From: Altererythrobacter epoxidivorans
GTDB lineage: Bacteria; Pseudomonadota; Alphaproteobacteria; Sphingomonadales; Sphingomonadaceae
Length of the DNA stretch: 64,000 nucleotides
Reading direction: 5' to 3'
Assembly (NCBI RefSeq): GCF_001281485.1
Contig: NZ_CP012669.1
Coordinates: 2,449,501-2,513,500 of the forward strand
Shown: piece by piece, positions 35,394 through 44,104 of the stretch
How the letters are laid out: every line of letters begins with the position of its first letter
Position numbering within the stretch: the stretch's first letter is position 1
Notes under the pieces: generated by a model
The model's database searches: none
Seen by the model: only the letters and a program-made list of their open reading frames with translations
What the model was told of the DNA's origin: nothing
Translations under genes and position numbers: made by a program

Positions 35394-36449
35394 ATGAACG
35401 CAAAATCTCCCGCACCGCAGATTTCTCTGGCTCGACCTGTTGCAATCGCCAACTGGCTGTTCGTCGTCGCCACCATGGTCGTGATCATCGTGATGGTCGG
35501 CGGGATTACGCGCCTGACGGAAAGCGGATTGTCGATCACACAATGGAATCCGGTCACCGGCGTGCTGCCGCCACTATCGGAGCAGGCGTGGCAGGCCGAA
35601 TACAACCTTTATCGCCAGACGCCCGAGTTCATTTACGAGGCAGGTCCGGCGGGCATGACGCTGTCTGATTTCAAATTCATCTTCTTTTGGGAATGGTTCC
35701 ACCGCCTGATCGGCCGGTTGATCGGGATCGCTTTCGCGCTTCCGCTCGCGTGGTTCTGGATCCGCGGCTCGATCCCCAAGGGTTACAAGCTGCGCCTGCT
35801 GGCCTTGCTGGCGCTCGGCGGATTGCAGGGCACGTTCGGCTGGCTGATGGTCCGTTCGGGCCTGTCGGGCACGATGACCGACGTGAGCCACTTCTGGCTG
35901 TCGATACACCTTCTTACCGCGCTATTCACGCTCGGCGGTCTGGTCTGGACCGCGCTTGACCTGCGCGCACTTGCCCGGAACGCTGCAGCTAGGCCTTCGC
36001 GACTGACCGGCGTAGCAATCCTGGCGGCAATGGTTCTTTTCCTCCAGCTCCTGCTCGGGGCATGGGTGGCTGGGCTCAATGCCGGACACGCTTCTTCCGA
36101 CTGGCCCTTGATGCAGGGCCGCTTCATTCCCGAATACGATACGACGAAGGGTCTTTTCTGGGCCGTGACCCATGACCCCTTCCTGCTGCATTTCCTCCAT
36201 CGCTGGTGGGCCTGGGTCGCAGTCGCCGCGCTCGTCTGGCTCGCAAGGTGCGTGCGCAAGACAGACCGGCGCGCATCGAAAGCCGTACACAGCGCCTTCG
36301 GCACGCAGATCATCCTAGGCATCGCAACCGTCATGACCGGCGTCGAGCTGTGGCTGGCTGTTGCCCACCAGCTGGTCGGCGCGCTGCTGGTCATAGCGAC
36401 CGCATGGGCGATGCATTCGGCAGGTCGGCGGGACGGGACGGCGCTTTGA
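35394..36449 (+). CDS. ctaA: Haem A synthase, COX15/CtaA family
   Basis: The enzyme oxidises haem O to haem A for cytochrome oxidase. The 351-residue protein has eight membrane segments and the conserved GGITRLTESGLSITQWNP, EFIFFWEWFHRLIGRLIG (haem-ligand His) and LHFLHRWWAW blocks. A second His-bearing helix ends WLAVAHQLVGALL. The type 2 form (with the long first loop) is used in alphaproteobacteria. It is followed at once by cutA with a TTGA overlap. Confidence 0.95.
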   Translation: MNAKSPAPQISLARPVAIANWLFVVATMVVIIVMVGGITRLTESGLSITQWNPVTGVLPPLSEQAWQAEYNLYRQTPEFIYEAGPAGMTLSDFKFIFFWEWFHRLIGRLIGIAFALPLAWFWIRGSIPKGYKLRLLALLALGGLQGTFGWLMVRSGLSGTMTDVSHFWLSIHLLTALFTLGGLVWTALDLRALARNAAARPSRLTGVAILAAMVLFLQLLLGAWVAGLNAGHASSDWPLMQGRFIPEYDTTKGLFWAVTHDPFLLHFLHRWWAWVAVAALVWLARCVRKTDRRASKAVHSAFGTQIILGIATVMTGVELWLAVAHQLVGALLVIATAWAMHSAGRRDGTAL

Positions 36450-36763
36450 GCGCGCTCATCTATGCTCCCTTCCCCGATCGCGGCACGGCGCGCGCAATCG
36501 CGTCCAAACTGCTCGATGAACGGCTGATCGCCTGCGCCAATATCCTCGCCCCCGTGGAATCGCTGTTCGTGTGGGAGGGTCAGCGCGACAGTGCCGAGGA
36601 AATCGGCGTCCTGTTCAAGACCGATGAAAAGCTGCTGGATCAAGCGGTTGAGCGCTTGGGTACGCTCCATCCTTATGATACGCCTGCGATATTGGGATGG
36701 CGCTGCGATGCTGCGCCGCGAGCCACTCGGGAATGGCTCGGCTCCCTCGGGTCGGAGGATTGA
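36446..36763 (+). CDS. cutA: CutA-like divalent cation tolerance protein
   Basis: The TTG start at 36446 overlaps the ctaA stop by four bases (TTGA). The 105-residue protein shows CutA motifs: FPDRGTARAIASKLLDERLIACANI, ESLFVWEGQ (WxG) and HPYDTPAILGW. CutA is a trimeric ferredoxin-like protein linked to copper tolerance and to cytochrome c biogenesis; its exact role is still debated. It starts an apparent operon with the following exported protein. Confidence 0.9.
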   Translation: MSALIYAPFPDRGTARAIASKLLDERLIACANILAPVESLFVWEGQRDSAEEIGVLFKTDEKLLDQAVERLGTLHPYDTPAILGWRCDAAPRATREWLGSLGSED

Positions 36764-37480
36764 ATGGCCGGATTTTGCGGGCGAAGCGTCGCCCCGTTGT
36801 TTGCTCTTGCGGCACTGATTGCCGCGCCAGGCACCCTGTCTGCCGAGGAAACCCTCGCGCTGCCAACAGGTGACATGGTGCTGACGCGGGTGCTGGAACG
36901 CTCGCTCGCCGACGGAAAGAGCATCATCGTCGAACGGCAATGGATCGTGAGGTTCGATCGCACGGAAACGGGGATCGCCATCCTCGGCAGGCAGCTGTCG
37001 GCGCGGGTCGATGCCCCTCCTTCTCTCAGGCAGTTTGCCGAACTGGAAGAGCGCCGGTCGACGAGCGCGATGTTCCCGATCCTGCTCGATGTGCAAGGCA
37101 GGATCGTAAGCGCAGGCCGCCCAGCCGATGGCAACTTGCGTCAGGCTGCCTATGCCACCGCAACAGACGCGCTCGCATCGACCTTCAAAGATACTGCAGG
37201 TCTCGCCGATGCACGTGAGGGGCTCGCACACCTGCAGAAGTCGAGCGAAAGCTGGCTGACCCAGTTGCCGCAGGACCTTTTCTATCCCGCCGCGCAAGGC
37301 AGCCACATGGCAAAAGACCTTGCATTGGACGGCGGGCTGAAAGGCAGCTTCACGCTGGATTACGATGCGAAGGCGTCTGCAGACGGAGCATGGCTGAGCA
37401 GCGCGGAGCGTCAGGTCACCACGGCGATCGGCGGGCAGCGCAAGGTCTCTCGGGAAATCTGGACCCTGAGCCGCGATTGA
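36764..37480 (+). CDS. Exported protein of unknown function
   Basis: It begins directly after the cutA stop. The 238-residue protein has a signal peptide (residues 1-27, ending TLSA) and then a soluble domain rich in beta-strand pattern. I recognise no family. Segments such as FDRTETGIAILGRQL and SREIWTLSRD have no identifiable catalytic residues. Tight linkage suggests co-translation with cutA. Confidence 0.65.
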   Translation: MAGFCGRSVAPLFALAALIAAPGTLSAEETLALPTGDMVLTRVLERSLADGKSIIVERQWIVRFDRTETGIAILGRQLSARVDAPPSLRQFAELEERRSTSAMFPILLDVQGRIVSAGRPADGNLRQAAYATATDALASTFKDTAGLADAREGLAHLQKSSESWLTQLPQDLFYPAAQGSHMAKDLALDGGLKGSFTLDYDAKASADGAWLSSAERQVTTAIGGQRKVSREIWTLSRD

Positions 37481-37550
37481 TCCAGCCAAAAAAGATGCTT
37501 CGAGATCGTTTGCGGTATTATTTTACCTCTCTTGAAACCCGCAGTTTCGC

Positions 37551-37579
37551 TTGACTTGCAGGTCTTCTGGCGACAAATG
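37551..37579 (+). promoter_or_regulatory. Candidate promoter of rplM-rpsI
   Basis: TTGACT (37551-37556) and CAAATG (37574-37579) are 17 bases apart. The -35 is good but the -10 is weak. The leader of about 90 nt includes a GCCGCG/CGCGGC hairpin with a 9-nt loop (37625-37645), near the ribosome-binding site; this could serve autoregulation by L13. Confidence 0.4.
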
Positions 37580-37669
37580 GCCCTCGTTTTGGCACGCCGT
37601 TTCCGGACGGTGATGCGATTCGATGCCGCGGCCTGATGTCGCGGCGATTTAATTTAGGACTTTGGACCC

Positions 37670-38149
37670 ATGAAGGCGCTCAGCAAGCAGACCCGGTCGA
37701 TCAAACCGGCCGAGGTCGAAAAGAATTGGCACCTGATCGACGCAGACGGCCTCGTTGTCGGCCGTCTCGCCGCGATCATCGCCAACATCCTGCGCGGCAA
37801 GAACAAGCCGAGCTACACTCCGCATGTCGATTGCGGCGACCACGTCATCGTCATCAATGCCGACAAGGTGAAATTCACCGGCAAGAAGACGACCGACAAG
37901 AAGTATTACAAGCACACCGGTTATGCCGGCGGCATCAAGGAAACGACCCCGGCCAAGGTGCTGGAAGGCCGCTTCCCCGAGCGCGTGCTCGAAAAGGCTG
38001 TCGAACGCATGATTCCGCGCGGTCCGCTTGGCCGCCAGCAGATGAAGGCGCTTCACCTCTATGCCGGCACCGAGCATCCGCATGACGGCCAGAAGCCCGA
38101 AGTGCTCGACGTTGCTTCCATGAATCGCAAGAACAAGGTCACCGCATAA
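37670..38149 (+). CDS. rplM: 50S ribosomal protein L13
   Basis: The 159-residue protein shows L13 features: [41 protein letters not shown], and [16 protein letters not shown]. Its stop overlaps the rpsI start (TAATG), a conserved arrangement that couples L13 and S9 production. Confidence 0.98.
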   Translation: MKALSKQTRSIKPAEVEKNWHLIDADGLVVGRLAAIIANILRGKNKPSYTPHVDCGDHVIVINADKVKFTGKKTTDKKYYKHTGYAGGIKETTPAKVLEGRFPERVLEKAVERMIPRGPLGRQQMKALHLYAGTEHPHDGQKPEVLDVASMNRKNKVTA

Positions 38150-38670
38150 TGGCTGACGAACAGAACAACGAAACCGTCTCGGATCTGGCCGATCTGAAGG
38201 ACATCGCCGGCGACGCTCCTGAAGCCAATGCCGCTGTGATCGCAGAAAGCACTGCTCCGCTGCGCGAACAGGAACTCGACGCCCAGGGTCGCGCCTATGC
38301 CACCGGCCGCCGCAAGGATGCGACCGCTCGCGTCTGGCTGAAGCCCGGCACCGGCAAGGTTACCGTCAACGGCCGTGACCAGGAAGTTTACTTCGCACGT
38401 CCGACGCTGCGCCTGATCATCGACCAGCCCTTCACGATCACCGATCGCCAGGGTCAGTACGATGTCGTCGCAACCGTCAAGGGTGGCGGTCTTTCGGGCC
38501 AGGCAGGCGCCGTGAAGCACGGTATTTCGCAGGCTCTCTCGAAGTACGAGCCGGCCCTGCGTGCAACCGTCAAGGCTGCCGGCTTCCTGACCCGCGACAG
38601 CCGCGTGGTCGAGCGTAAGAAGTACGGCCGTGCCAAGGCACGTCGTAGCTTCCAGTTCTCGAAGCGCTGA
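38149..38670 (+). CDS. rpsI: 30S ribosomal protein S9
   Basis: The S9 core begins about residue 48 with [17 protein letters not shown] and ends with the conserved basic tail [19 protein letters not shown]. The preceding roughly 45 residues are an acidic N-terminal extension ([21 protein letters not shown]), seen in several alphaproteobacteria. It follows rplM with a one-base overlap and is followed by an intrinsic terminator. Confidence 0.98.
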   Translation: MADEQNNETVSDLADLKDIAGDAPEANAAVIAESTAPLREQELDAQGRAYATGRRKDATARVWLKPGTGKVTVNGRDQEVYFARPTLRLIIDQPFTITDRQGQYDVVATVKGGGLSGQAGAVKHGISQALSKYEPALRATVKAAGFLTRDSRVVERKKYGRAKARRSFQFSKR

Positions 38671-38696
38671 TTTTACAGACTTTTGTCGACACGAAG

Positions 38697-38725
38697 AGGG
38701 CGGTCCTGCGGGGCCGCCCTTTTTC
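38697..38725 (+). terminator. Intrinsic terminator of rplM-rpsI
   Basis: AGGGCGGTCC and GGGCCGCCCT form a ten-pair stem with one G-U pair around a TGCG loop, followed by TTTTCT. It lies 26 bases after the rpsI stop. Confidence 0.9.
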
Positions 38726-38904
38726 TATGTAGCCGGCCCCAAGACCTGCACAGTGTTTTGCATAAACCGTGTTAATGCCTTTCGAACTCACGGCCTGAAA
38801 ATAACGATGAAAAACAGCGGCATGGGTGATTAATTCGGCGCCTTAACAGCCGTTAGGGATTTCGCGTCCTAGTCTGGGCACTCCAGACAGAAGCGGAGTC
38901 ACAC

Positions 38905-39348
38905 ATGTCACGCACCACCATGCTCAGGAAACAGCACGATTTCATTCTCGACCTTGCAGGCGAGATCGACAAGGTGCTGGATCAGCTCGTCACCGAAATC
39001 GACGTTGCAAGGCTGCAAAAGCTCCTCGCAAGGTTCGACAATATCCTGACCATCCACCTCCAGTCCGAAGATACGTTCCTTTATCCCGCCATGCAGGCTT
39101 CTTCGAACTAGGAAGCATCGGAGACTGCCACGCGGTTTCACGAGGAAATGGGCGGGCTGCTCGGCGTATATGCCAAGTTCTCCCTACGCTGGGCCTCGGC
39201 CAAGGCGATCTTCGAACAGCAACCCCTGTTCCGGCAGGAATGGAACGACCTTTGCGCGGCGCTGGGAAATCGCATCGAGAGAGAAAACGGCGAGCTTTAC
39301 CCGCTGGCCGATGCGATGGGCCCGGACGCCGAAAGGAAGTCGGCCTGA
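38905..39348 (+). pseudogene. Hemerythrin-domain protein split by an in-frame TAG
   Basis: The gene reads as one continuous frame of 147 codons, except that codon 69 (39109-39111) is TAG. The first part has H11, H51 and E55 (HLQSEDTFLYP), and the second continues FHEEMGGLL and RIERENGELYPLADAMG, all typical hemerythrin iron-ligand blocks. The ATG at 38905 has GCGGAG upstream. The coding signal is continuous on both sides, so this is a single nonsense change rather than two genes. It may be a real inactivation, programmed readthrough or a sequencing error. Confidence 0.8.
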
Positions 39349-39373
39349 TCTTCAGGCCGCCCTTCCCGGACTG

Positions 39374-39574
39374 TCACTTCTGCATCAGCATGATGCCCCA
39401 GGAAAGACCGGTGCCGGCAAAGAAAAGCCGCCAGGACCAGTAAACCTCGTATCCGGGATATGGGCGCGCGAGATAGATCGACAGCTGGCCGCCGCCCGAA
39501 TCCTGCGAACCGATAATGAGCGCGACCACTACGGTCAGCAACATGCCCAGTATGATAGACTTTACGAGTTCCAT
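39374..39574 (-). CDS. Small membrane protein of unknown function
   Basis: The 66-residue protein begins MELVKSIILGMLLTVVVALIIG, one transmembrane helix, and then has a short hydrophilic loop and a second weakly hydrophobic region (RLFFAGTGLSWGIML). The ATG at 39574 has a GGAACGGG upstream. No recognisable family. It converges with the split hemerythrin gene 25 bases away. Confidence 0.6.
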   Translation of the reverse strand: MELVKSIILGMLLTVVVALIIGSQDSGGGQLSIYLARPYPGYEVYWSWRLFFAGTGLSWGIMLMQK

Positions 39575-39663
39575 ACATCCCGTTCCGCTTCTTCGGCCTG
39601 AATAGCAGGCAAAAGATCGCACCACAGGGTAAGGTTCGGGTGAAGCGGTTTGGTAAAGCGGAA

Positions 39664-40419
39664 TTAAGAAGCTGGCTCGCAACTTTCGAACGGCCGCGTT
39701 TCCACCGAGATCCCGTCTTCGAGAGAGCAGGTCAGGACGCTGTAGCACGGTAGTGCGCCGCGCAGCCTGGTCGACAACGTGCCCGTGCCGATCATGCGCA
39801 TGCGGCGGCCGTCGCGTTCGCGCATCTGGTCGAACGGAAAGTGGATATGACCCGAAATCACTGCATCCGCGCCCGATGATGCGATGGTGGCGAAGGCCTC
39901 GTCGCCCCCGATCGTTTCATTGTGTTCTTCGTCTGTGGCCGCCAGCAAAGGGTGGTGGCAGGTCACGATCTTGATCCGTTCATCCCCGGTGAGCGCGGCC
40001 AGCTGCTCTTTCGTCGCCTGGAGTGCATCCTTGGTGACGAAGCCATCGGACCACGGAAAGCGCGGCTGGATGCGGACGGTTGTCTTCAGCGGGACTAGGA
40101 CGACGTCCTCCGAGCTGAACACGCCCCCGACTTGCGCATAAAGCTTGCGAAAGCGGCGGTACGGATCGGTGAACCGCTCCCACATGTTATAGTAAGGCAT
40201 GTCGTGATTGCCCGCGCACATGATCACCGGCGCTTCGAACTGCGCGAAGTATTCTGCGGCCTGATCGAACTGCTCGTGCGTGGCGCGCTGCGTCAGGTCG
40301 CCCGTGCACACGATCGCGTCGGGATTTTCTGCGGCCGCGGCTGCCGCGAATGCGTCGAGCGCGGCGCGGTTCTCGACACCGAAATGCGTATCGCTGAGAT
40401 GGAATAGGCGGGTAGTCAT
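39664..40419 (-). CDS. Calcineurin-like metallophosphoesterase
   Basis: The 251-residue protein has the five metal-binding blocks of the family: LSDTHFG, CTGDLTQ, AGNHD, VTCHHP and SGHIHFP. They form a dinuclear metal site that hydrolyses phosphoesters, most likely cyclic nucleotides or DNA ends in close relatives (class III phosphodiesterases). The start MTTRLFHLSDTHF at 40419 is preferred over an upstream Met. The next gene on the strand starts 70 bases away. Confidence 0.9.
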   Translation of the reverse strand: MTTRLFHLSDTHFGVENRAALDAFAAAAAAENPDAIVCTGDLTQRATHEQFDQAAEYFAQFEAPVIMCAGNHDMPYYNMWERFTDPYRRFRKLYAQVGGVFSSEDVVLVPLKTTVRIQPRFPWSDGFVTKDALQATKEQLAALTGDERIKIVTCHHPLLAATDEEHNETIGGDEAFATIASSGADAVISGHIHFPFDQMRERDGRRMRMIGTGTLSTRLRGALPCYSVLTCSLEDGISVETRPFESCEPAS

Positions 40420-40489
40420 GTCGGAAAGGGCCAACAGGTTCGGGCCTCTCGAATCAAGTCCAAACTTTGCCGCTTGTGATTATCCAGAC

Positions 40490-41344
40490 TCAATCGGCGT
40501 GTCCGGTCACCAGCAGATCGACCGGGCAGCGCGCCGTTGAGACCACTTCTTTGGGCCTGCCGGCCACCGGTTCGCCATCAAGCAGGAGATCGAGCTTCGA
40601 AGCATCGTCGCTGCCGAGAGTGACTTCCTCGACAATGCCGACGCGATCATGCGGTCCTTCCCGAAACCGGCGACGCAGCACCGCCCAGCCCTGGCGCGCG
40701 AAATCGCCCACCGTATCGGCATAGAACCCGTCGAGCTGGAGGCCGAATTCACCCGGAGTGATCTCGATCAGCTGGTATCCCTGATCCCGGCCGATCTGCG
40801 GAACTTGCGCATGGACAGGCGGACCATCCGCCGTCTGCCCGATGGCGTCGATCGTACCGCCTGCGATCGCCGGAATATCGACATCGCGGGTCGCCTCGCG
40901 CACGTTGCTCCAGCAGGTGCCTGGTCCTACCAATAGCCCGGCGAGCGCCCAGCCGTGATCGCATCGGCAGACATTGGGGCGCATGCGGCGCGCCGAGCCA
41001 GCCGCCACGAGCTTGATGATCGTTTCCGCGTCGAATTCGCCGTGGAGGCGCTTGCTGAGGAGGTTCTTGGTGCCGCCAGGCAGGAACAGAACGGCCCCGT
41101 CCCATCCTTCGAGCGAGCTGATCGCCGCGTTCGCGCTGCCATCGCCGGTATAAATGACCACGAGTTCGATGCCTGCGGTGCGCAGTTCGTCATGCGTCGG
41201 CAAATCGTCATCGGGAAATTCGCAGTGGCGCGCGATGGCAATGCCATTGCTTTCGAGCGCTTCACGCACGGCAACCACCGCTGCATCGCGGTTACTTCCG
41301 CTCGACGGATTGGTGATCAGGCAACATTGATCGAAACGGTCCAT
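40490..41344 (-). CDS. Diacylglycerol/lipid kinase family protein
   Basis: The 284-residue protein has the N-terminal NPSSGSNRD nucleotide-phosphate loop and the sugar-kinase-like TGDGSANAAISSLEG, where the usual GGDGT is replaced by TGDGS. A later PGGTKNLLSKRL also fits (the family has PxGTxN). The C-terminal half is beta-rich as in DgkB/YegS proteins. The variant active-site Gly/Thr makes the precise activity uncertain, so I name only the family. Confidence 0.8.
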   Translation of the reverse strand: MDRFDQCCLITNPSSGSNRDAAVVAVREALESNGIAIARHCEFPDDDLPTHDELRTAGIELVVIYTGDGSANAAISSLEGWDGAVLFLPGGTKNLLSKRLHGEFDAETIIKLVAAGSARRMRPNVCRCDHGWALAGLLVGPGTCWSNVREATRDVDIPAIAGGTIDAIGQTADGPPVHAQVPQIGRDQGYQLIEITPGEFGLQLDGFYADTVGDFARQGWAVLRRRFREGPHDRVGIVEEVTLGSDDASKLDLLLDGEPVAGRPKEVVSTARCPVDLLVTGHAD

Positions 41345-41380
41345 ATTCAGGCAAAGGCCGTAAGCGCCCGTAGTTCCCGA

Positions 41381-41647
41381 TCAGAGGCGCCCGCTCAGGA
41401 TAAGCCAGGCCGACACAAGGTTGAGCACGCTGTAGATCGCATAGGCCCAGACCAGGGCTGGCCAGCCGTTTGCTGCAAGCAGGAGCGCAGCCAGCAGGAC
41501 TAGGAATTCAGTGACCATGGTGATGCGGCCGCCGAGCATGTGCACGAACCACGGCATCTGCCCCAGCAGGGGATGGCCGCTTTCGAGCACAGCCTTGTGC
41601 AAGGCAAAGTTGCCGATGCCGAGAAAGAAGATGATCACGATCGCCAT
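41381..41647 (-). CDS. Small three-helix membrane protein
   Basis: The 88-residue protein begins MAIVIIFFLGIGNFALHKAVLES and contains three hydrophobic helices. Between helices 1 and 2 there is HPLLGQMPWFVHMLGG. No known family. TTGGAAC precedes the ATG at 41647. It lies 36 bases from the lipid-kinase-like gene on the same strand and may be expressed from its own promoter. Confidence 0.65.
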   Translation of the reverse strand: MAIVIIFFLGIGNFALHKAVLESGHPLLGQMPWFVHMLGGRITMVTEFLVLLAALLLAANGWPALVWAYAIYSVLNLVSAWLILSGRL

Positions 41648-42009
41648 TGTTCCAATATTGCGCCAACGCCCGCCGGATGGAAATAGTCGTTCGTCGGACG
41701 GTTTATGGAGTCGGTCCGGGTGATGTGTCGCTGATCGACCATGCAGCCGCGGTCGTAGAAGCCGGGGCGGCCGCAAGGCTCATTTGGGTTACAAGGGTTT
41801 CAACGGCGGGGAGGGGAAAGCATCCCGACTGCGCTGAACATGACCGGGCCTGGCACTGCCAACCCTTTGCCTACCGGCCAAGCCGGCGGCAGGCGGCGCA
41901 CGGTCTGGTTGCACTCCGGTGCAATGCGGCTCGGACCCAATCCAGTCCCGGGGTCCGGGCCGCCCCTTTATCCGGTAAATGCGAGATGGGCAGTCGGGCG
42001 GCGGCGCAA
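41648..42009. other. 362-bp gap without a recognisable gene
   Basis: Open frames here are short or lack coding character. A TTGCAC-TCCG-GTGCAA stem-loop near 41910-41925 and GC-rich inverted segments around 41935-41970 suggest structured RNA or downstream terminators of the LytTR gene, but I could not match a known RNA family. I searched for tRNA and RNase P features and found none. Confidence 0.4.
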
Positions 42010-42768
42010 TCAGCGGCCGGCCATTGCCTTTACCTTCGGCAGATAGGTGCGCCCGATGCGCAGTGCTTCGCCATCGCCGAGTTCGACCGACCAAACGCCA
42101 AGCCCGTCGTGCCTTAGGCCGGTGATGCGGTCCTTGCGCAGGATCGTGCTGCGATGGATGCGGATGAATTCGGACGGATCGAGTTTCTCCTCCAGCCCGG
42201 CAATCGTCTGCAACAGAAGGTATGACCTGCCACCGTCACTTTCGGATCCGACGTGGAGGCGCACATAGTCGCGCTCTGCATCGATGCGTGAAACTTCGCT
42301 GACGGCAATTCGCAGCAGTTCGCTGCGATGCGGAACCCATAGTTCCTCGAGCCACTGGCTGCCGGTTTCCCGCCGTTCGCCGCGCCGCGAAAGCGCGCGT
42401 TCGATGGCCCTTTCGAGCCGTTCCGGGGCGACCGGCTTGAGCACGTAATCGATCGCCTCGAGATCGAAGGCCTCGACGGCGAAATTGTCATGGGCCGTCA
42501 CGAAGATGACCGCCGGGGGATTTTCCGTGTCGGAAATGGAGCGCGCCACGCCCAGTCCGTCGAGTTCCGGCATCGTCATGTCGAGCAGGATCAGGTCGGG
42601 CGTGAGGGCTTCCACCAGCCGCAGCGCTGCGGCACCGTCGCTCGCCGTGCCGACGACATTGATCGAATCAAGGCTGGCGCAGATCACCTGGATCCGTTCG
42701 ACAGCCAGCGGTTCGTCATCGACGATCAGGGTGCGAAGGGGCGTATCGGTTGCGGTTTCTTCAGCCAT
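42010..42768 (-). CDS. LytTR-family response regulator (second pair)
   Basis: The 252-residue protein has a receiver with D17/D18 and phospho-acceptor D63 (LILLDMTMPELDG), then the LytTR domain with FIRIHRSTILRKDRI and RIGRTYLPKVK. It overlaps the end of the partner kinase gene by eight bases (the kinase lies upstream). The receiver carries a 10-residue N-terminal extension. It is a paralogue of the regulator at 4178-4975, but the pair is not closely similar beyond the domains. Confidence 0.92.
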   Translation of the reverse strand: MAEETATDTPLRTLIVDDEPLAVERIQVICASLDSINVVGTASDGAAALRLVEALTPDLILLDMTMPELDGLGVARSISDTENPPAVIFVTAHDNFAVEAFDLEAIDYVLKPVAPERLERAIERALSRRGERRETGSQWLEELWVPHRSELLRIAVSEVSRIDAERDYVRLHVGSESDGGRSYLLLQTIAGLEEKLDPSEFIRIHRSTILRKDRITGLRHDGLGVWSVELGDGEALRIGRTYLPKVKAMAGR

Positions 42769-43999
42769 TGCGGGTCAAGGGTATGCGGATTTCAGTCTTG
42801 TATCCACCCTCCACAGGACCCGACGACAGGACGACATCGGTCCCGAAGCGTGCCTCGAGGCGGTCGCGGACATTGGCAAGTCCGATCCCGAAACCATGGT
42901 CCGCCCCTGCAGGGATGCCGGGACCATCGTCGCTGACGGTGATGACCAGCCGGTCGAATTCTTCCCGCGCGGCAATCGTGACGGTCACCGGGCGGCTGAC
43001 CGCGGACACGGCGTATTTGACGGAATTTTCAACCAGCGGTTGAAGGATCATGCCGGGGACACGTGCGTCCTCGAGGCTGCGAGGCAAGTCGAACCTTGGC
43101 ACCAGCCGTTCGGGGAAGCGCACGGCTTCAATGTCGAGATAGAGCTTCTGCAGGTCGAATTCCTGCTCGAGAGCGACATCGGAGGTCGGATCTTCGGCAA
43201 GGCTGTGCCGGTAGAAGCGCGAAATCGTCTGGATCATCCGTTCCGCTCGGTCGACCTTGCCGGTCATGACCATCGCCGAGAGCGAATTGAGCGTGTTGAA
43301 CAGGAAGTGCGGATTGACCTGATAACGCAGCGATCGGAGTTCGGCCGCTTTTGCCGCCTCCCTGAATTCGCCTGCGCGCCGTTCTGCCAGCCGGACTTCT
43401 GCCACTGCCAGCAGTGCGAAATAGAGCGACGCCCAGGCAATCAGCAGGAAATACCTGCCGAGCGCGACGTCGATGACCATCATCCATTTTTCGTGGGACG
43501 TCGGGGCCGGCGCAATGATGTAGCTTTCCGCGACCTGGTCTTCCTCGGCTAGCGGATCGTCACCGTCTCGCGGAGAAATCGGGCTGCGGGTAGGAATGTC
43601 GACCATCAGATTGCCCGCATCGTCGCGCCGCATGTTGATGCCCGCCTCGCGGCCCATCCGCTCTTCTTCCTTCTTCTGGATGTCCTGGAACATCCATTGG
43701 TTCGTCTGGGCGATGGGGATCGAAACTGGGACGGCCACGATCAGGCCGGCCGCGACCTTCATCCACAAGGGGCGCGCATCGAACAGGCGCAGGACGAGCC
43801 AGAGGACCATGGTCATGGCGATGCCGACCGAAACCACGGCACCGCGGCGCCACAGCATTTCGGTCTGCATCTCAAACCCGATCACACTGGCGCGGATCGT
43901 CGTGATGGTGAAATAGGCCGCCCACAGGACGACCATCGACAGCAGAACCGTACGAAACGGCACGCGCGCCTGCGGCTCTGCTTGGGAAAATCTGCTCAT
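42761..43999 (-). CDS. LytS/YehU-type sensor histidine kinase (second pair)
   Basis: The 412-residue protein has four N-terminal hydrophobic segments with a longer hydrophilic insert between helices (residues about 115-170), then the His-kinase motif RYQVNPHFLFNTLNSLSAM and an HATPase domain with VENSVKYAV and SDDGPGIPAGADHGFGIGLANV. The ATG at 43999 is chosen; a TTG at 44008 has no clear advantage. It is directly upstream of its response regulator. Confidence 0.9.
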   Translation of the reverse strand: MSRFSQAEPQARVPFRTVLLSMVVLWAAYFTITTIRASVIGFEMQTEMLWRRGAVVSVGIAMTMVLWLVLRLFDARPLWMKVAAGLIVAVPVSIPIAQTNQWMFQDIQKKEEERMGREAGINMRRDDAGNLMVDIPTRSPISPRDGDDPLAEEDQVAESYIIAPAPTSHEKWMMVIDVALGRYFLLIAWASLYFALLAVAEVRLAERRAGEFREAAKAAELRSLRYQVNPHFLFNTLNSLSAMVMTGKVDRAERMIQTISRFYRHSLAEDPTSDVALEQEFDLQKLYLDIEAVRFPERLVPRFDLPRSLEDARVPGMILQPLVENSVKYAVSAVSRPVTVTIAAREEFDRLVITVSDDGPGIPAGADHGFGIGLANVRDRLEARFGTDVVLSSGPVEGGYKTEIRIPLTRNG

Positions 44000-44104
44000 T
44001 GACGGCAATTACCCCCCCGCCCCGCACATAGCGAATCCGTCGTCGGCTGCAAAATGCCGTTCATCGAATGCTCGTCGAGCGGGATCGGCGGGTCGAAACC
44101 CGCA

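Noticed and set aside
35783..37489. A minus-strand open frame of about 570 codons opposite ctaA, cutA and the exported protein
   Set aside because: The plus-strand genes have clear family motifs and ordered overlaps; the antisense product shows no domain.
38831..38847. TTAA...TTAA site resembling a CtrA box before the hemerythrin gene
   Set aside because: The spacing is nine bases rather than seven, so it does not fit the CtrA consensus.
41648..42009. Possible structured RNA such as RNase P RNA or a riboswitch
   Set aside because: Some hairpins are present but the conserved core sequences of RNase P, SRP, cobalamin or TPP elements are not.
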